A DNA stretch of 17,495 nt from UBA4416 sp044357775 (GTDB taxonomy: Bacteria; Bacteroidota; Bacteroidia; B-17B0; Aurantibacillaceae). Position 1 is the first letter of the stretch. Every line of letters starts with the position of its first letter. Positions 1 to 8,114 of the stretch are shown here, one piece after another. The stretch lies in the NCBI GenBank assembly GCA_044357775.1, contig JBIKOX010000042.1:1-17495 (forward strand). The letters are read 5' to 3'. A program made the translations under genes and the position numbers. Below the pieces are notes generated by a model. That model was not told the origin of the DNA. It saw only the letters and a list, made by a program, of their open reading frames with translations, and ran no database searches.

Positions 1-1861
1 ATAAGTCTTTTAATTTTGCTGGCACATCAAACTCTTCGTCATTTGCAATATATTTTTCCATAATACCATCTAAGGTTGTGTAATAATTATATTCAACGCC
101 ATCTTTTGGTTTGTAGTTATTGACTTTTCCATATGCTACGCGTAAGGTAGAGTTTGCATCAGGATAAAACTTTTTATCTTTAAATAGTTCTTTTTGTCCT
201 TGTAAGTATAGTTTTTGAAGCTCGTTAATTTCTCTCTCATCGTATTGAAATTGAGGAAATACAGAGTTACTATAATATTTTACAATTGCGTTGGTTAAAT
301 AAAATACTGGATCTCTTTCGTACAGGTTAGTGTATTTTTCATAATCATTTAACATTGTTTCTGCCTTTTCTTTATCTACAAAATTGGTATTTGAAAATAA
401 AAATTCAGTTATTTTTTTAGCATCGTTGTTATTGGCTACTATAAATGAATCTAATATGTAAGGTCGGTTATTTGATGATACACCTTTGATGTATTCATTA
501 AGCATGGCTTCACATATTTTAATATCGGTTGGTTTATTGTAGTTTTTAAAGAAACCCAGTTTTTTATATTCTGCTAAAGTAGTTTCATATGTGTTAGTGG
601 CTCCTTTTTGTTTCTTCTTTAATTCATTATTTAAGGTAATAAAAAAGCGCGAATAGTTAAATGCATCAATGGCCAATAAACATTCGCTATAATAATCTAC
701 TTGCTTACTTAACGTTTTATATTCTGAATAAACTTTTTGCAGTTGCGGAAAAATGTTGCCATATTTTTCTTTCTTAACAGGATCTGCATTTACTGCTGCG
801 CTAAATTTACTTTCAAATAATTGTTTTTTAGCAACGGCATCATAATTTTTTAAGCCATTCATTTCGCCCATCCATTTTTTGTAGTAGTTAGCAATACTTG
901 CGTATTTTGTGGCATAGGAAATTCTTACTGCATCACTTTGTAACATATCAGCATTCATTATATTTAAACGTTTTTCTCTTAACGCTACTTTTAATGGATC
1001 GCTTTCGTTCATTATCATATCAACAGCATAGCTCGATAAATATTCCTGTGTGCGCCCAGGAAATCCGTATACCATTGTAAAATCGCCTTGGTTATAACCC
1101 TTTAAAGAAATTGGAATAACATGTTTTGGTTTGTACGGAACATTATCAGTACTGTACTCAGCAGGTTTGTTATCTTTATTTGCATAGATGCGAAATACAG
1201 AGAAATCAGCATTATGGCGAGGCCACATCCAGTTATCGCTTTCGCCACCAAATTTACCAATAGATGAAGGCGGTGCTCCAACCATTCTAACATCTTTAAA
1301 TGTTTCAACTACAAATAAATAATATTCGTTACCATAAAAAAATGGTTTGATAAATGATTCGTAATGAGTGCCTGCAATAGCTTCTTTTTCTATGGCTTTA
1401 ATATTTGCTTTTGTAATAGAATCTTTTTTTGACTCAGTGCTGTTTGCTGTAATCCCTTTTAATACTTTTGCTGTAACATCTTCAATACGTTGGATAATTG
1501 TAGCGTTTAGGTTTGGTGTGTAAACCTCTTCCTTCTTATTCATAGCCCAAAAGCCGTTTGTTAAATAATCTTTTTCAACGGTGCTGTGATAAGCAATAGC
1601 TGAATATCCACAATGGTGATTGGTTAAAATTAAACCTTGATCAGAGACAATTTCAGCAGTACAACCACCAGCAAACTGAACGATGGCATCTTTTATACTT
1701 GATTTATTAACGCTGTAAATTTGTTCGGCAGTTAATTTTAGTCCGTTTTTTTTCATGTCTTTCATATTCATGGCATTTAAAAGTTGTGGTAACCACATAC
1801 CTTCATCTGCTTTTGATAGTAAAGAAATAATGAGTGTTAATGCAAGTAATAAATGTTTCAT
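1..1861 (-). CDS. S46 family dipeptidyl-peptidase (DPP7/DPP11 type), 3' end cut by window edge
   Basis: This is a periplasmic or surface serine exopeptidase that removes dipeptides from peptide N-termini. The ATG at 1861-1859 opens a frame that stays open to base 1, giving 620 complete codons of a family usually near 700-720 residues. Residues 1-18 form a signal peptide (MKHLLLALTLIISLLSKA), and the mature protein would start DEGMWLP, typical of S46. The family motif NHHCGY places the catalytic His at residue 83, and GGESDNWMWPRHNADFS places the catalytic Asp at residue 219. The nucleophilic Ser and the nearby residue that separates DPP7 from DPP11 would lie beyond base 1, so the substrate class cannot be called. 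The start region is A-rich with no Shine-Dalgarno sequence, as is usual in Bacteroidota. It lies downstream of the phosphorylase gene on the same strand, but a large inverted repeat separates the two, so it may be transcribed alone. Family assignment is firm; the subfamily is open. Confidence 0.93.
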   Translation of the reverse strand, partial: MKHLLLALTLIISLLSKADEGMWLPQLLNAMNMKDMKKNGLKLTAEQIYSVNKSSIKDAIVQFAGGCTAEIVSDQGLILTNHHCGYSAIAYHSTVEKDYLTNGFWAMNKKEEVYTPNLNATIIQRIEDVTAKVLKGITANSTESKKDSITKANIKAIEKEAIAGTHYESFIKPFFYGNEYYLFVVETFKDVRMVGAPPSSIGKFGGESDNWMWPRHNADFSVFRIYANKDNKPAEYSTDNVPYKPKHVIPISLKGYNQGDFTMVYGFPGRTQEYLSSYAVDMIMNESDPLKVALREKRLNIMNADMLQSDAVRISYATKYASIANYYKKWMGEMNGLKNYDAVAKKQLFESKFSAAVNADPVKKEKYGNIFPQLQKVYSEYKTLSKQVDYYSECLLAIDAFNYSRFFITLNNELKKKQKGATNTYETTLAEYKKLGFFKNYNKPTDIKICEAMLNEYIKGVSSNNRPYILDSFIVANNNDAKKITEFLFSNTNFVDKEKAETMLNDYEKYTNLYERDPVFYLTNAIVKYYSNSVFPQFQYDEREINELQKLYLQGQKELFKDKKFYPDANSTLRVAYGKVNNYKPKDGVEYNYYTTLDGIMEKYIANDEEFDVPAKLKDL

Positions 1862-1892
1862 GTTTTGGTTTTATTAATAATTACGAATAAGG

Positions 1893-1950
1893 TACGAATA
1901 TACGAATCTGTGTATGCAAAACGTATCATACACAGATTCGTATATTCGTA
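1893..1950. repeat. Perfect 24-bp inverted repeat with 10-base loop, built from ATTCGTA heptamers
   Basis: The arms 1893-1916 and 1927-1950 are exact reverse complements, with the loop CAAAACGTAT at 1917-1926. The heptamer TACGAAT occurs at 1882, 1893 and 1901, and its complement ATTCGTA at 1936, 1944, 1956 and 1972, so weaker symmetry extends beyond the perfect core on both sides. The element fills most of the gap between the phosphorylase stop (1989) and the S46 start (1861). As RNA from either strand it would fold into a very long hairpin. There is no clean T-run directly after an arm, so a classical terminator is not proved. Alternatives are an extragenic palindrome or MITE-like repeat, or a transcript-stabilising hairpin. 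Confidence 0.9.
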
Positions 1951-1988
1951 TTAAGATTCGTAATCATTGTAATTCGTAATTATTTATT

Positions 1989-2804
1989 TTACATACTTCT
2001 AATTAATTCTTTCATTAATAAAGTCATTTTAGGCTCCTGCATTTTAGCAATGTGTTGCACCTCTTCGTGGCTTACATTTTGAACATCACCTTCAACACCT
2101 AAATCAGTTACAATACTAATACCAAATACTCGCATCCCGCCGTGTTTAGCAACAATAACTTCTGGCACAGTACTCATTCCCACTGCATCTGCTCCAGTTC
2201 TTCTTATATAACGGTATTCTGCTGGTGTTTCAAAGCACGGTCCTGTTAGGCCGGCATATGAACCTTGACTGACTTTAATATTATTTTCTTTTGCAATGTC
2301 AACTGCCATTGCTATTAATTTTTTGTCGTAAGTTTCACTCATATCCGGAAAACGCGGTCCTAGTTCAGTAATATTTTTACCAATTAATGGATTGGTAGGA
2401 AATAAATTAATGTGATCGTTGATAATCATAATTTCACCAATTTGAAATTCCGGATTCATACCACCACTTGCATTTGATACGCAAACAGTATGAATGCCTA
2501 ATGCTTTCATCACTCTAACGGGGAATGTAATTTGGTGCATATTGTAGCCTTCATAAAAATGAAAACGACCTTGCATCGCCATTACTTTTTTGCCACCTAA
2601 TTCTCCAAAAATTAATTTCCCACTATGGCCTTCTACGGTGCTAACAGGGAAGTTTGGAATTTCCTCGTATGGTATTATAAACTCAGCGCTTATCTCTTTT
2701 ACTAATCCGCCTAATCCTGTTCCTAAAATAATGCCAACTTCTGGGCGAAAGTTATTTGTTTTGTCAAGAATATTTTTTGTGGTGAAATTTATTTGTTCTA
2801 ACAT
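1989..2804 (-). CDS. punA: Purine nucleoside phosphorylase (trimeric PNP family)
   Basis: This cytosolic enzyme of purine salvage splits purine (deoxy)nucleosides with phosphate into base and (deoxy)ribose 1-phosphate. The 271 residues are a full-length match to the trimeric family. GTGLGGL (28-34) and GHSGKL with His60 form the phosphate site, QGRFHFYEGY holds Arg80 and His82, and FETPAE holds the purine-contacting Glu192. GMSTVPEVIVAKH follows. Aligned without gaps to human PNP, Glu192 corresponds to Glu201 and Asp234 (in VTDLG) to Asn243, the residue that favours 6-oxopurines. An Asp there could change base preference towards adenosine. The ATG at 2804 gives the normal family N-terminus (MLEQINFTTKNILDKT), so its 41-base overlap with the end of lpxK appears real and suggests translational coupling. 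The symbol follows the common name of this family; deoD-type hexameric enzymes are a different family. Confidence 0.95.
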   Translation of the reverse strand: MLEQINFTTKNILDKTNNFRPEVGIILGTGLGGLVKEISAEFIIPYEEIPNFPVSTVEGHSGKLIFGELGGKKVMAMQGRFHFYEGYNMHQITFPVRVMKALGIHTVCVSNASGGMNPEFQIGEIMIINDHINLFPTNPLIGKNITELGPRFPDMSETYDKKLIAMAVDIAKENNIKVSQGSYAGLTGPCFETPAEYRYIRRTGADAVGMSTVPEVIVAKHGGMRVFGISIVTDLGVEGDVQNVSHEEVQHIAKMQEPKMTLLMKELIRSM

Positions 2805-3846
2805 AATTGATAATTGTTTCGTTGAATTCGTCGGTTTTATCTTTAAAATCTACTTCTATTGGTAAAGTGTACAAAGGTAACGTATTTGCTATATCTTGCA
2901 AGTCGTTACCTATTAATCTCATGGCATCCTTTTCAGTAGTAACTATAATTTTGTTTCCTCCTGCAATAGCATCTAATTCTGATTTGATATACGCTAAATC
3001 ATCTGTTGTGAAAATATGATGGTCTGAAAATTTAATATGTTTTACTTCGCCTGCATATTCTTTAAGGTACGTAACCATAGGTGTTGGATTGCCGATACCG
3101 GTGAAGAGAACAACTCTGAATCGGTATAAATCATTTAATGTATTGATGGTTTCTAACGGATTTTGAAAACCTACAAGTTCCCCATATTTAAGCCAACTAA
3201 AAAATAGCTGCTGATGAGCAAGCGGTTTAAGATCTTTTATCACATTTCTAGTTTCAATGGCTGTGGTTTTTTCAGGTGTTTTACTAATAATTATTATATC
3301 TGCTCTATTGATCCCTACTTTAGATTCTCGTAAAGTACCAACAGGCATTAATGAATCGTTTATATATAAATTTGAAAAGTCGCTAATTATTATTTTCAGT
3401 TCACTATTTAATGCGCGATGCTGAAAGGCATCATCTAAAATTATCAAACTAGGAGGTTCGGCAAATTGAAGCATTTTACTAACTCCCTCTACTCGGTTTG
3501 CGTCCACACAAATATCTAATTCTGGATTCTTTCTCTTATACTGCAAAGGTTCATCGCCTATTTCAAGCGCGGTGCTATTTTCGGAAGCGCAAATAAATCC
3601 AGTTGTATTTCGTTTATAACCTCTGCTTAAAACAGAAATTTTAGTGTTACTTTTTAGTAGTTTTATTAAATATTCTACATGTGGCGTTTTGCCTGTGCCT
3701 CCAACAGATAAATTCCCTACACAAATTGTATGAATATTGAATGATTTACTTTTTAAAATATCCCAGTTATACAATATGTTTCTACATAATGTAATAATGC
3801 TGTAAATAACAGCAAACGGAAAAAGGACTATTTTTTTTAAAATCAC
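2764..3846 (-). CDS. lpxK: Tetraacyldisaccharide 4'-kinase
   Basis: LpxK phosphorylates the 4' position of the tetraacyl disaccharide 1-phosphate intermediate to make lipid IVA, acting at the inner face of the cytoplasmic membrane. The 360-residue protein starts with a hydrophobic, membrane-associating segment (about 6-21). The P-loop GNLSVGGTGKTP lies at 44-55, SRGYKR at 74-79 and the family motif LDDAFQHR at 137-144. All are diagnostic. The length is close to other Bacteroidota LpxK proteins. The last codons overlap the start of the downstream phosphorylase gene by 41 bases, so the two are almost certainly one transcript. Upstream, 135 bases with a weak hairpin separate it from the type B-sorted surface protein. 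No other lipid A gene is in the window. Confidence 0.96.
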   Translation of the reverse strand: MILKKIVLFPFAVIYSIITLCRNILYNWDILKSKSFNIHTICVGNLSVGGTGKTPHVEYLIKLLKSNTKISVLSRGYKRNTTGFICASENSTALEIGDEPLQYKRKNPELDICVDANRVEGVSKMLQFAEPPSLIILDDAFQHRALNSELKIIISDFSNLYINDSLMPVGTLRESKVGINRADIIIISKTPEKTTAIETRNVIKDLKPLAHQQLFFSWLKYGELVGFQNPLETINTLNDLYRFRVVLFTGIGNPTPMVTYLKEYAGEVKHIKFSDHHIFTTDDLAYIKSELDAIAGGNKIIVTTEKDAMRLIGNDLQDIANTLPLYTLPIEVDFKDKTDEFNETIINYVRTNKFHHKKYS

Positions 3847-3913
3847 TTCAATTATTAAAAGTAGTGAATTTAATAGGTTTTTGTTAAAAAAGGAAATATT
3901 TATTAAGGAGCTT

Positions 3914-3948
3914 ATGATTTTCTAAATGTAGGACATTAGAGTAATCAT
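3914..3948 (-). terminator. Possible weak terminator hairpin between the type B-sorted protein gene and lpxK
   Basis: ATGATT (3914-3919) pairs with AATCAT (3943-3948), and CTAAATG (3922-3928) with CATTAG (3934-3939) apart from one bulged base, leaving the loop TAGGA. Read on the minus strand, a T-rich stretch follows about 25 bases later rather than at once, so termination efficiency is doubtful. The rest of 3847-3981 holds no recognisable gene. Confidence 0.3.
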
Positions 3949-3981
3949 GAAACTTTATTTAAATAATTTTTGACCTATACG

Positions 3982-4983
3982 CTAGCGGAATAAAGAAATA
4001 TGTCCGTTACGAATAATTTTTTTGTCAGTGATTTTTTGAATAGCCTCTAAACGATATACGTAAATATCGTCAGGACAAGGATTACTTTTAAACTTTCCGT
4101 CCCATTTACCAATAATGTTGTTCGAGGAATAAACCGTGTTTCCCCATCTATCAAAAATAGTTAAAGAAAAATAGGAGTATTCGCATTGAAAAACCGGGCA
4201 AAATAAATCGTTTTTCTCATCTTCGTTTGGTGTAAAACTGTTTGGGATAAATACTTCACAATCGCAATTTTTATACTTTATAAATACACTATCTGTTTTT
4301 ATACCGCAATTTTTTGAGGTGCTTTTCACCCAATAAATACCTTCTTTGGTTGCATTTATACTTGATGTATTTGCTCCGGTATTCCAATAAATTTTAACAT
4401 CTGAACTTGCTTTTACAGACAATAATTTATTCGGTTCATTTTCGCAAATTAAGATTTCTTTACCAAAATTTGGAACAGCAAAATTAGCATTAGTAACTTT
4501 AAATGTATCTATAAATGAGCATCCTTTATTGTTTATTTTAAGCCAATAAATTCCTTGCTTATCAATTTTTATTTGATCAGTGTTTTCGCCATTACTCCAC
4601 AGATAGTTGTATCCTTTATTTTTATATTCTACAATAATAGGATTTCCGCAAATAAAGGTATCGCGCATTTTAAAATTAGGCTTATCATTAAATTTTAAAT
4701 AAGTTGTATCAATCAATATCCTCTTTCCATCAATTATTTTAATAATATGCAAACCCTTATATTTTACATATAATTGTTTTGCGTGAACAATAATTGCCTT
4801 TGGAGTTTGCCAAGTAAATGTTGCTTCCTTACTTACTTTACTTTCTGGAAATTTAATTAAAGAAGAATCTCCTGCACAGATAAAAGTAGTATCAGGAAGA
4901 AGATTAAGGGCTTTAGTTTGAGCACTATTGTTCTTAAGCAATAAGCTAAACAAAATAAAAAATATGTGTCTTTTTAAAATCAG
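3982..4983 (-). CDS. Secreted protein with gliding-motility-type C-terminal domain (type IX secretion, type B sorting), non-ATG start
   Basis: This is a putative surface or secreted protein exported by the type IX system; the specific function is unknown. The last ~95 residues are a CHU_C/type B sorting domain: FIPNSFTPNEDEKNDLF, then LTIFDRWGNTVY, WDGK and PCPDDIYVYRLEA, ending in an Arg after GHISLFR. The middle carries short beta-sandwich-like repeats with spaced Cys residues and the recurring pattern YLWSNGENT / YWNTGANTSSI followed by GIYWVK, like Ig-like adhesin modules. No ATG lies in any minus-strand frame between the upstream kinase stop and this frame. The simple TTG at 4953 would leave only a stub of signal peptide. 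Starting at CTG 4983 (or ATT 4980) gives an intact one, with Lys-Arg, then IFFILFSLLL, and cleavage near NSA|Q. I use 4983, but the exact start is uncertain. It follows the kinase gene by about 70-100 bases. Confidence 0.85.
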   Translation of the reverse strand: MILKRHIFFILFSLLLKNNSAQTKALNLLPDTTFICAGDSSLIKFPESKVSKEATFTWQTPKAIIVHAKQLYVKYKGLHIIKIIDGKRILIDTTYLKFNDKPNFKMRDTFICGNPIIVEYKNKGYNYLWSNGENTDQIKIDKQGIYWLKINNKGCSFIDTFKVTNANFAVPNFGKEILICENEPNKLLSVKASSDVKIYWNTGANTSSINATKEGIYWVKSTSKNCGIKTDSVFIKYKNCDCEVFIPNSFTPNEDEKNDLFCPVFQCEYSYFSLTIFDRWGNTVYSSNNIIGKWDGKFKSNPCPDDIYVYRLEAIQKITDKKIIRNGHISLFR

Positions 4984-5050
4984 GTAAAAGTAAGTTGTTT
5001 TTATCTTTGTTATAGTATTTGTATATTAACTTAATGCAAAATTTAAGAGG

Positions 5051-7993
5051 TTAAATCTGCAAAAAGATGGTTATTCGTGTTCCTTCTTGTGGCGGATTTA
5101 ATTCTGTCTTGTCAATAATTTCTACTTTTTGATTTTTCCCAGTTAATTTAGTATTGAGTTCTAAAATGTTCTCAATAGTTTTTGTACCTAATGATTTATG
5201 GCCTGCTTTTGCATATTCTTGAGCTTTATTAAAACCAATGCCATCGTCTTCAATAATTATAAGCAAGGTTTCATTTTGTACTTTTTTAAAATGAATGTGT
5301 AAATTTCCGTGGCTGTGCATTGGCAGAATGCCATGAATAATTGAATTTTCGGCATAGGGCTGAATAATCATATTTGGGATTTTTACTTTAAGCGTATCAA
5401 TGTCATCATCTACTTTTATAGCAAAATCAAACTTTCCTTTAAACCGTTCCTTTTCCAAATCTAAATAGTAGTTTAATCTAACTAATTCGTCTTGCAATAT
5501 TATTTCGCTTTGCGCTGCTTTTTCAATAATCATTCGAATTAATCGCGAAAATTTTGCTAGATATTCGCTAGCTTTTAACGAATCGTTTATGTTGATGTAA
5601 TTTTGTATGGAGGTTAATGAGTTAAAAATAAAATGTGGACTCATCAGCGAGTTCATAGCTTGATGCTTTAACAAATTAACTTGTCTGTCTTCCTGAACTT
5701 TTCGAGTAGCCTTTGTTCTTACACGTTTTACAACTATGAATGCAACGAGAAGAATAATGAACATGGCTCCAAAAATGATGGATAAGTTAAACCAAGCTGT
5801 TTGCTTAAATGGAATATCTTTTTGTATAGTTATAGTAATTGGGTCGCTCCAATTTATCCCGTCATATGAGCAAATAATATCTAATTTATGTGAGCCTCCA
5901 TCGATGGATGTTAAGTGTATTTGCCTGTTTTCTGAACTAAACCATCTTTTATTATACTTATATCTGTAATATTGTTTGTTTGGTTTTACAAATAGCGGAC
6001 TCGAAAACCCTATCATTACATCAGATTGAGTGCTATTTAATTTTAAAGTAGAATTATTTATTTCCAGTAAACTACCTTCCGCATCAATGGTTGTGATAAA
6101 TAATTTATTGGCCACTCTCAACTGTTTTAATAAATCGTTAATCTTGCAAAGTGTTACACCCTTATCACTGCAAATACAACAATTATCTCCATCAAACACC
6201 ACATCATTAATAGTATTTGAAAGTAGTCCGTTTGATTTATTATAAATAACGATGGGATTAAATTTATTATCACAAATAAATAAACCATCTAATGTGGCAA
6301 TCCAAATTTTATTTTGATAGAATTTTATTTTTTTTACTGCTGTTAATTGTTGTTCTCCAATTTGTTGAATGAGTGCCGAGTCTTCAAAAATTGTAATCCC
6401 ATTTTCATGCGCTAAATACGTTTTGTTTTCATAATGCTCAATATTATTTATTCCAAAACTAAATAATTGGTTTTTATAATTTTTATAGGTTTTGTTTTTA
6501 AAAGAATACATACTCAAACCGTCGGATGTACCGATAAATAAATTATCTTTTAATTCATAAATGCTATTAATGCGAGTTCTGTAGTCAGGGAATGACACAA
6601 GTGTATCTAATACACTGTATTTTGGAGAAGCATAGTTTTTTATTTTATACAAAGTTCCCGTTCCATCTGCCATATAAGCTTCAGTGGTATTTTTACAATA
6701 TTTAAACAATCTAGATGCAATGGGAAAGAAATTGTAAAATGAATTATTAATCAAAAAGGATCGCTGAGTAGTTGCGGATGAATTTGTTTTTGAGTAAACA
6801 ATATTTTTTCCTGAAGGATGAATGCTATATACCATTTCATTAAATAATTCATCAGGAGGAATAATTGTTTGCGTATTATTATTTGTATAATCAAAAATAA
6901 ATAATCCATTATTAGTTGCTACAACAATACTTTTTTCTATAAATGAAGCGCTACTTACAGGTAATATTTTGCGTCCTGATGTAAAGGAGATGTTTTTAAG
7001 TTTTGGATTTTGAATAAAGTAAATGCCATCATTAAAAGTACCAATCCAAATGTGATCATCTGTATCTTTAAAAATGCAATTTATTAATACTTTATCAATG
7101 CCCAATAAATCAAAGGCATCGTAGGTAATATCATTTTCAATAACGTATAAATTATCATCAGGAATATTTGTGAACCAAATACGCTGGTATTTGTCTACTA
7201 TTAATTTACTGACGCGTGCAGAATTATTGGCACTAAAGAAACTATTAGTTTTTTTAGTTTTTACAGGTATTGTTTTAACTATTTTATTATTTTCTATACA
7301 ATAAATAGCGTTTTCACTTCCAACAAATAACGTTCCAGTAGAATTTTCGGTAATGGAGTAAACGGCTATTTCTTTCCCTACGTTTAATTTAATTTGCTCG
7401 CCATTTTTGTATTCGTATAGGCCATCCGTTCTGCCAACTAATACTTGATTTTTAGTGGTTTTAAAAAGCGCAAAAGCTTGGTTTTCATTATTTAATTTTT
7501 TAATTTGATCTTTAAAATATTTTCCTGATTTTAATTCGATTGCTGAAACAGAAATCTGATCGTTTAACGAATAACTATATTCTTTATCAATAATTAATTC
7601 ATCAACCGAATTATTAAACACTAAGTTTTTAAGAAGTGAAGCCTCATTTTTTTGTTTATTGTATTCGTAAATTCCTTCTCTGCGATTAATAATAACTAAA
7701 TTATTATTAAGGTTAAATCCAATATTGCGGATGTAATTAGATTTTAGGGGTGTTTTTGGCTTTATTTTTTCAAATTTATAACCATCAAAATTATAAACTC
7801 CATTCTCGGTAGCTAAGTATAAAATGTGTTTTTTATCTTGTTTAATAGCAAAAACATTGGCATTACTTAAACCATCTTCAGGTCCGTAATGCTGAAAAGA
7901 AAAACTACGATTTTGGGCACGTGATAGCAGCGCAAAAAAAGTAAAAGCAAAAATGAATTTATATGCTGTTTTGCTTGCCATAGTTGAATACAT
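5051..7993 (-). CDS. Membrane sensor histidine kinase, Reg_prop propeller / Y_Y_Y / LytS-type kinase
   Basis: The protein has 980 residues. A signal peptide (about 1-27, ending SRAQ) precedes a large periplasmic part. QHYGPEDGLSNANVFAIKQD is the usual opening of two-component-regulator propeller (Reg_prop) repeats, which recur to about residue 620 (for example DHIWIGTFNDGIY and NKIWIATLDGLFI). A Y_Y_Y domain spans roughly 644-721, and one transmembrane helix about 733-756. The cytoplasmic part is a His_kinase (PF06580) domain with the phospho-acceptor His787 in SPHFIFNSL, then the ATPase N-box PYAENSIIHG (Glu882, Asn883) and G1 box IIIEDDGIGF. It should autophosphorylate and pass phosphate to a LytTR regulator, most likely the one at 8880-9626 on the same strand. 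A toxin-antitoxin operon now lies between them. A second ATG at 7981 (fifth codon) also gives a good signal peptide. The ligand is unknown. Confidence 0.92.
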   Translation of the reverse strand: MYSTMASKTAYKFIFAFTFFALLSRAQNRSFSFQHYGPEDGLSNANVFAIKQDKKHILYLATENGVYNFDGYKFEKIKPKTPLKSNYIRNIGFNLNNNLVIINRREGIYEYNKQKNEASLLKNLVFNNSVDELIIDKEYSYSLNDQISVSAIELKSGKYFKDQIKKLNNENQAFALFKTTKNQVLVGRTDGLYEYKNGEQIKLNVGKEIAVYSITENSTGTLFVGSENAIYCIENNKIVKTIPVKTKKTNSFFSANNSARVSKLIVDKYQRIWFTNIPDDNLYVIENDITYDAFDLLGIDKVLINCIFKDTDDHIWIGTFNDGIYFIQNPKLKNISFTSGRKILPVSSASFIEKSIVVATNNGLFIFDYTNNNTQTIIPPDELFNEMVYSIHPSGKNIVYSKTNSSATTQRSFLINNSFYNFFPIASRLFKYCKNTTEAYMADGTGTLYKIKNYASPKYSVLDTLVSFPDYRTRINSIYELKDNLFIGTSDGLSMYSFKNKTYKNYKNQLFSFGINNIEHYENKTYLAHENGITIFEDSALIQQIGEQQLTAVKKIKFYQNKIWIATLDGLFICDNKFNPIVIYNKSNGLLSNTINDVVFDGDNCCICSDKGVTLCKINDLLKQLRVANKLFITTIDAEGSLLEINNSTLKLNSTQSDVMIGFSSPLFVKPNKQYYRYKYNKRWFSSENRQIHLTSIDGGSHKLDIICSYDGINWSDPITITIQKDIPFKQTAWFNLSIIFGAMFIILLVAFIVVKRVRTKATRKVQEDRQVNLLKHQAMNSLMSPHFIFNSLTSIQNYININDSLKASEYLAKFSRLIRMIIEKAAQSEIILQDELVRLNYYLDLEKERFKGKFDFAIKVDDDIDTLKVKIPNMIIQPYAENSIIHGILPMHSHGNLHIHFKKVQNETLLIIIEDDGIGFNKAQEYAKAGHKSLGTKTIENILELNTKLTGKNQKVEIIDKTELNPPQEGTRITIFLQI

Positions 7994-8007
7994 AAAAATA
8001 AGGAAAA

Positions 8008-8022
8008 TATAGTTAAACTATA
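8008..8022. promoter_or_regulatory. 15-bp palindrome just upstream of the sensor kinase gene (possible operator)
   Basis: TATAGTT-A-AACTATA is a perfect inverted repeat with 7-base arms, ending about 15 bases before the kinase ATG at 7993. A regulator could bind there, but in AT-rich DNA a chance match is quite possible, and I see no second copy in the window. The rest of 7994-8063 has no recognisable gene. Confidence 0.3.
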
Positions 8023-8063
8023 CTATTGTTATGGCTTTAAGCGAAATTCTTCCATTTATTTTA

Positions 8064-8098
8064 TTTATACGTATAAAATATATATATTTGTCGTATAA
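8064..8098 (+). promoter_or_regulatory. Promoter and paired operator-like sites of toxin-antitoxin operon 1
   Basis: TTTATACGTATAAA (8064-8077) is a perfect 14-bp palindrome in the promoter spacer. It is followed by TATATTTG (8083-8090), an exact match to the Bacteroidota -7 box TAnnTTTG, and by CGTATAA (8092-8098), a second half-site with its CG 22 bp from the first. The expected transcription start is near 8097, leaving about 18 bases before the antitoxin ATG at 8115. No good -33 TTTG is seen. The same arrangement recurs before the second toxin-antitoxin operon, which supports a real operator for the antitoxin or the complex. Confidence 0.65.
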
Positions 8099-8114
8099 TT
8101 TAAAAATTAAGATT

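Noticed and set aside
898..1308. Short open frames on both strands
   Set aside because: They lie within the well-supported S46 peptidase frame and encode nothing recognisable.
2590..3019. Plus-strand open frames opposite the phosphorylase and lpxK genes
   Set aside because: They are antisense shadows of strong coding regions without family features.
3905..3924. Shine-Dalgarno-like AAGGAG followed by a three-codon plus-strand frame ATGATTTTCTAA
   Set aside because: It is a chance match in AT-rich DNA; genes here do not rely on Shine-Dalgarno sites and no leader-peptide target follows on the plus strand.
5736..6245. Plus-strand open frames opposite the kinase gene
   Set aside because: They are antisense shadows of the Y_Y_Y and transmembrane coding region.
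8031..8114. 28-residue N-terminal extension of antitoxin 1 from the ATG at 8031
   Set aside because: It would translate the palindrome and -7 box, and the paralogous antitoxin aligns only from 8115.
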